Source: Acidobacteriaceae bacterium
Lineage (GTDB): Bacteria; Acidobacteriota; Terriglobia; Terriglobales; Acidobacteriaceae
Direction of reading: 5' to 3'
DNA length: 6,737 nt
NCBI GenBank assembly: GCA_030044455.1
Contig: JASHVU010000686.1
Coordinates: 1 to 6,737 of the forward strand
This document shows, one piece after another, positions 5,453 to 6,737 of the stretch. The notes under the pieces are model-generated. The model did not search any database. It worked only from the letters and a program-made list of their open reading frames with translations, and had not been told where the DNA came from. A program made the translations under genes and the position numbers. Every line of letters starts with the position of its first letter. Within the stretch, counting starts at the first letter, position 1.

Positions 5453-6737
5453 ATGGAAAACCTGCAGGAAACTGCCGACCAGATTTTCGTGGCTGCCCTT
5501 GGTCTCGACCAAAGTGAGCGAGCAGCCTACTTGCAGTCTGCGTGTAACGACTCCCCTGAACTCAGAGAGCGGGTTGAGAACATGCTGAAGGAAGACGCTC
5601 TCGCCGGAAGTTTTTTAGAGCACCCGCTTTTCGATCGTCCACCCCTTGAAGATTTGAATGGTGAACCGACCATCGCGCGGGATGAGGATTCCCAAACAAG
5701 CGAAGGAACCAGTCCGCGGTCGTACACTCCTCAGTTCAACCCAGGAGAAGTCCTTTGTGATCGATTCGCAGTCGTTCGATTCATCGCAAAAGGAGGCATG
5801 GGCGAAGTCTACGAGGTTGAGGATCGCCAGTTGCAAGGCGTCCATGTTGCCCTTAAAACCGTTCTCTCGCGCTACGCGGAAGACCCGTTAATGCAGGAAC
5901 GATTTGAACGGGAAGTGCTCAATGCACGTAAAGTCGTCCACCCCAACCTCTGTCCTATTTATGACATCTTCCACTGGAAGCGGCGCGAAGATCATGTCAC
6001 CTTCCTGACGATGAAGCTGCTCGAAGGAGAAACTCTGACCGCCAGGCTTGCCCGGACCGGTCCATTGCATGATCCTGAAGCTTCCCTGATCATCAAACAG
6101 GTTGGGTCCGGCCTTTCGGCCGCCCATAACGCCGGCATTCTTCATCGGGATATCAAATCAGCGAACATTATTCTCAACGGCTTCGGAGATGAGGTTTACG
6201 CTTGCGTGACGGACTTCGGCCTGGCGCGCGCAGCCTTCACCGACACAACCTCACTCACCGTAGGCGGCGTCGTTGGAACGCCGGGTTATGTGGCGCCTGA
6301 GCTCTTTTACGGCGGGTCTCCATCGAAGGCCAGTGACGTTTTTAGCTTTGGCGTTGTTGTCTATCAGTTGTTGACAGGTCATCTGCCTCAGCTATCGTTG
6401 CATTCCGCCTCTGATCAATCCGTAGAATCTCTGACTAAAGCTCTCCCGGCTCCATGGAGGCAACTGGTCCGCGGGTGCCTCGAGCCCAATCCTGATCGAC
6501 GCTTTAAAGATATCCCGACTGCTCTTCAGTCGCTGGCGGGGAAGCCGGGTGAACGCATCGTCAGTCTTGAAAGTTCCCGATTTTTGACGCGGAGAAAAAT
6601 GATCGCGCTCGCCGCGACCGGTTGCGCGGCCGTGGCCGGCGGAGCGTGGCTGGAGCGGGACAGGTTGATTGATTGGTTCGAACCCCTGCCCTCCAAGCGC
6701 TTCGTGGCGCTCATGGCATGGCCCGCGGGAGAATCAC
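5453..6737 (+). CDS. Membrane-anchored Ser/Thr protein kinase (Hanks type), 3' truncated by the window edge
   Basis: ATG 5453 opens a frame that stays open to the window end (428 codons); GGAAG lies 7 bases upstream as a modest ribosome site. Residues 1-105 are an N-terminal extension typical of acidobacterial and planctomycete kinases (IFVAALGLDQSERAAYLQSAC, then ELRERVENMLKED and a SFLEHPLF segment), function unknown. The kinase domain spans about 103-365: glycine loop KGGMGEVY (113-120), ATP lysine K135 (VALKTV), alpha-C Glu154, catalytic HRDIKSAN (231-238; D233, K235, N238), DFG (254-256), GTPGYVAPE (275-283), D295 in DVFSFGVVVYQLLTG, and a late Arg in DRRFKDI. All catalytic residues are present, so it should be active in the cytoplasm. 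A weakly hydrophobic segment around 384-399 (after RRK) is a probable single membrane span, so the missing C-terminus may be an extracytoplasmic sensor; it begins KRFVALMAWP. It is divergent from the sigma gene, a pairing known in these phyla. Confidence 0.92.
   Translation, partial: MENLQETADQIFVAALGLDQSERAAYLQSACNDSPELRERVENMLKEDALAGSFLEHPLFDRPPLEDLNGEPTIARDEDSQTSEGTSPRSYTPQFNPGEVLCDRFAVVRFIAKGGMGEVYEVEDRQLQGVHVALKTVLSRYAEDPLMQERFEREVLNARKVVHPNLCPIYDIFHWKRREDHVTFLTMKLLEGETLTARLARTGPLHDPEASLIIKQVGSGLSAAHNAGILHRDIKSANIILNGFGDEVYACVTDFGLARAAFTDTTSLTVGGVVGTPGYVAPELFYGGSPSKASDVFSFGVVVYQLLTGHLPQLSLHSASDQSVESLTKALPAPWRQLVRGCLEPNPDRRFKDIPTALQSLAGKPGERIVSLESSRFLTRRKMIALAATGCAAVAGGAWLERDRLIDWFEPLPSKRFVALMAWPAGES

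Noticed and set aside
5888..6145. 85-residue minus-strand frame within the kinase
   Set aside because: Antisense to the catalytic core of the kinase and without any recognisable domain.

Overview
The window looks like chromosomal DNA of an acidobacterium (Acidobacteriota, Terriglobia-like). This is inferred from moderately high GC, a TIGR02999/Sigma70_ECF-type sigma factor next to a serine/threonine kinase with the characteristic N-terminal extension, a small secreted protein of a type common in acidobacteria, and a large divergent GH95-like glycoside hydrolase. No rRNA, tRNA, CRISPR array or intact transposon was seen.

Bases 1-1989 (+) hold the 3' part of a GH95-like glycoside hydrolase that is already open at base 1. 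Bases 1990-2935 are an accessory or scar-like stretch. It holds a decayed C-terminal fragment of a tyrosine recombinase (about 2155-2301, +), a hairpin just after its stop, a small ATCGA-repeat palindrome, and a minus-strand reading frame of 141 residues (2495-2920) that is complete except for one in-frame TAG at codon 25. Only 15 bp away, an XRE-type helix-turn-helix protein (2936-3532, +) is transcribed in the opposite direction.

Bases 3533-3793 are non-coding and end in a strong 15-bp-stem hairpin between two convergent genes. The minus strand then carries a small secreted beta-rich protein (3794-4252) with a strong Shine-Dalgarno site inside a short hairpin. Upstream of it, in the same direction, is an ECF sigma factor (4365-4946). 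A regulatory-looking gap of about 0.5 kb separates this from a divergent Ser/Thr protein kinase (5453 to the window end, 3' truncated) with all canonical kinase motifs and one likely membrane segment after the kinase domain.

The right half reads as a signalling neighbourhood: a membrane kinase, an ECF sigma factor without an obvious anti-sigma factor, and a possible secreted target. That kinase-sigma pairing is a known theme in Acidobacteria and Planctomycetes; a functional link here is inference. The least explained items are the amber-interrupted gene with its divergent XRE partner beside an integrase relic, and the competing stem-loops at the 3' end of the secreted-protein gene.
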